Source of the DNA: Candidatus Nanoanaerosalina archaeon
Lineage (GTDB): Archaea; Nanohalarchaeota; Nanosalinia; Nanosalinales; Nanoanaerosalinaceae
Assembly (NCBI GenBank): GCA_022729275.1
Contig: JALDAH010000021.1
Location: forward strand, 1-13,265
Reading direction: 5' to 3'
Length of the DNA: 13,265 bases
Both the position numbers and the translations under genes were made by a program. A model generated the notes under the pieces. The model ran no database searches. It was not told the origin of the DNA and was given only the letters and a program-made list of their open reading frames with translations. Positions 12,306 through 13,265 of this stretch are shown piece by piece; the stretch's first letter is position 1, and every line of letters begins with the position of its first letter.

Positions 12306-13127
12306 CTAACAACCCCCTACCATTCCAGGCATATCAAGATCTTCAATGTCTTCGCCCGCTATTTCACTACCTAAGTTTATCATGTCTTGAGGGAAGAAAG
12401 CTGTTTTCCATTTCATAACTTCCCTTAGTATTTCCGCATCCGAATAGTCAGTATCTCTCATAAGTGCAAGGGTTACTGATAACATAGAAGGCAGATGAGC
12501 ACACGCGCACATCATTTCTCCATCTTCATCAACAGCTTGAGCACCTAACCCGCAGCAGAACTCACAGGATATTCCGTTAGGAGCCGCTGTCAAATCAACA
12601 AATCTGTCCCAGGTTTCTGGGTGGTTTTGTCTTACATCTTCACTTATCTCATAGTACCACTGAGAGAGATACTGGTTTGACATTTCCATCTCATCAAAAT
12701 TAGCTCCTCCTATTGCATCGCTGTATACAGGTTCTCCGGAAGGCATCATGACATTCATCACATCATCCTGATTTTCTGCTTCATCTAATTCAGGGAAGAC
12801 CGTGAGTAAAGCTTCGCCTGTAGAACCTATATTCTCTATGTCGTCTTGTGTAGCGTCTATATTTGCGGTTGTTTGGATATTACTGTCAGAATTCGCAGAA
12901 GTTTCGAGTCCTCCCGAAATATTGAATATAAGGATTTGGTTTATGAAAATGAACACACCGACCAATAATAACCCCATAATTGCTATCTTTTCGTAGGTTA
13001 TGAACTGTGTATTATCTGATTCTTTGTTATCTACATCTCCGGGATGTTCTTTATCCACATGTTCTGATAGCTTTTGATCGTCTTCAAAGACTTCCCCACA
13101 GTTATCGCATTTTTGTTCTTCTGACAT
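12306..13127 (-). CDS. Transmembrane protein: C2H2 zinc finger plus external Cys/His-rich domain ending in PGMVGGC
   Basis: This 273-residue protein is the first gene of the operon. Residues 7-28 form a classic C2H2 zinc finger (C7, C10, H23, H28; spacing 2, 12, 4), followed by one membrane helix (about 46-70). By the usual topology the finger is cytoplasmic and the rest external. After a polar linker, a helical region (about 107-180, including PSGEPVYSDAIG and WYYEISEDVRQNHPETWDRF) leads to a Cys/His cluster: C188, C191, C192, C207, C209 and H211. MKWKTAFFPQDMI follows, and the protein ends PGMVGGC. I recall uncharacterised DPANN proteins with the same CEFCCG and WK-FFP features but know no function. 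The external cluster could hold a metal or cycle disulfides. The shared tail links it to the 73-residue protein encoded downstream. Confidence 0.7.
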   Translation of the reverse strand: MSEEQKCDNCGEVFEDDQKLSEHVDKEHPGDVDNKESDNTQFITYEKIAIMGLLLVGVFIFINQILIFNISGGLETSANSDSNIQTTANIDATQDDIENIGSTGEALLTVFPELDEAENQDDVMNVMMPSGEPVYSDAIGGANFDEMEMSNQYLSQWYYEISEDVRQNHPETWDRFVDLTAAPNGISCEFCCGLGAQAVDEDGEMMCACAHLPSMLSVTLALMRDTDYSDAEILREVMKWKTAFFPQDMINLGSEIAGEDIEDLDMPGMVGGC

Positions 13128-13145
13128 ACTGATAACCCATACTAT

Positions 13146-13167
13146 TATGATATATCATATAATGATA
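13146..13167. promoter_or_regulatory. Palindromic TATA region of the GGC/thioredoxin operon
   Basis: TATGATATATCATA (13146-13159) is a perfect 14-bp palindrome centred about 25 nt before the ATG at 13127, where a TATA box is expected. A further ATGATA follows at 13162-13167, so ATGATA occurs three times in alternating orientation. The element may combine TATA box and operator, but AT-rich palindromes arise easily by chance. Confidence 0.45.
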
Positions 13168-13212
13168 TAGTCTTTTTTATATCTTTTTCCCTAGAACTCG
13201 TTATCCGATTAA

Positions 13213-13238
13213 AAAAATTTCTGAAAAGAAAAATTTTT
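13213..13238. repeat. AT-rich inverted repeat near the right edge
   Basis: AAAAATTT (13213-13220) and AAATTTTT (13231-13238) form an 8-bp all-AT stem with a 10-nt loop. It could be part of the terminator of a gene beyond the window. It is weak and low in complexity. Confidence 0.2.
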
Positions 13239-13265
13239 CCCCACAATAAAATAATGTTTCAGTCA

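Noticed and set aside
12306..12329. PGMVGGC tail as an archaeosortase (PGF-CTERM-like) sorting signal
   Set aside because: Sorting tails need a hydrophobic helix and basic residues after the motif. Here the motif ends the protein.
1..13265. tRNA, rRNA, CRISPR array, insertion sequence or attachment site
   Set aside because: No cloverleaf with a T-loop GTTCRA pattern, no regularly spaced repeats, no transposase or integrase and no terminal inverted repeats were seen in the intergenic DNA.

Overview
The window looks like a piece of a compact, AT-rich archaeal chromosome, most likely from a small-genome DPANN-type archaeon. The archaeal signs are a HerA helicase, an archaeal Trm56 tRNA methyltransferase, and a lipoate ligase split into LplB and LplA as in Thermoplasma. 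Most first genes have a TATA-like element about 26-29 nt upstream of the start codon, as expected for leaderless mRNAs. Genes are tightly packed, with two convergent gene pairs overlapping at their 3' ends. The DPANN placement also rests on my memory of similar hypothetical proteins and is an inference. Cytoplasmic proteins are not unusually acidic, but the exported ones are strongly so.

Layout, left to right: lplB-lplA (+) for lipoylation; a PHP-family phosphoesterase (+); a winged-helix/PLD-like regulator (-) divergent from thymidine kinase tdk (+), with a perfect 17-bp palindrome between them; a herA-glycosyltransferase pair (-); a 798-residue secreted, C-terminally anchored surface protein (+) with three lectin-like repeats, divergent from herA around one shared TATA-like element; trm56 (+); a short-form alpha-glucan phosphorylase (-) with altered active-site motifs; about 240 bp of AT-rich non-coding DNA; and a four-gene operon (-) filling the right end.

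The right-end operon (10579-13127) is the most unusual part. All four products are membrane-anchored or exported. Gene 1 has a cytoplasmic C2H2 zinc finger, one membrane span and an external Cys/His-rich domain. Gene 2 is a small anchored protein with three Cys and several His. Gene 3 is a peptide of about 49 mature residues whose only cysteine is its last residue. Gene 4 is an anchored chain of three thioredoxin-like modules, each with CxxC and cis-Pro motifs. Genes 1 and 3 are otherwise unrelated but end in the same seven residues, PGMVGGC, with three synonymous differences in the underlying codons, so the tail appears to be selected as protein. My inference is an extracytoplasmic thiol-relay or metal/sulfur-handling system in which the C-terminal GGC thiol is served by the triple-thioredoxin protein. 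That function is unproven.

I saw no rRNA, tRNA, CRISPR array, insertion sequence or integration signature.
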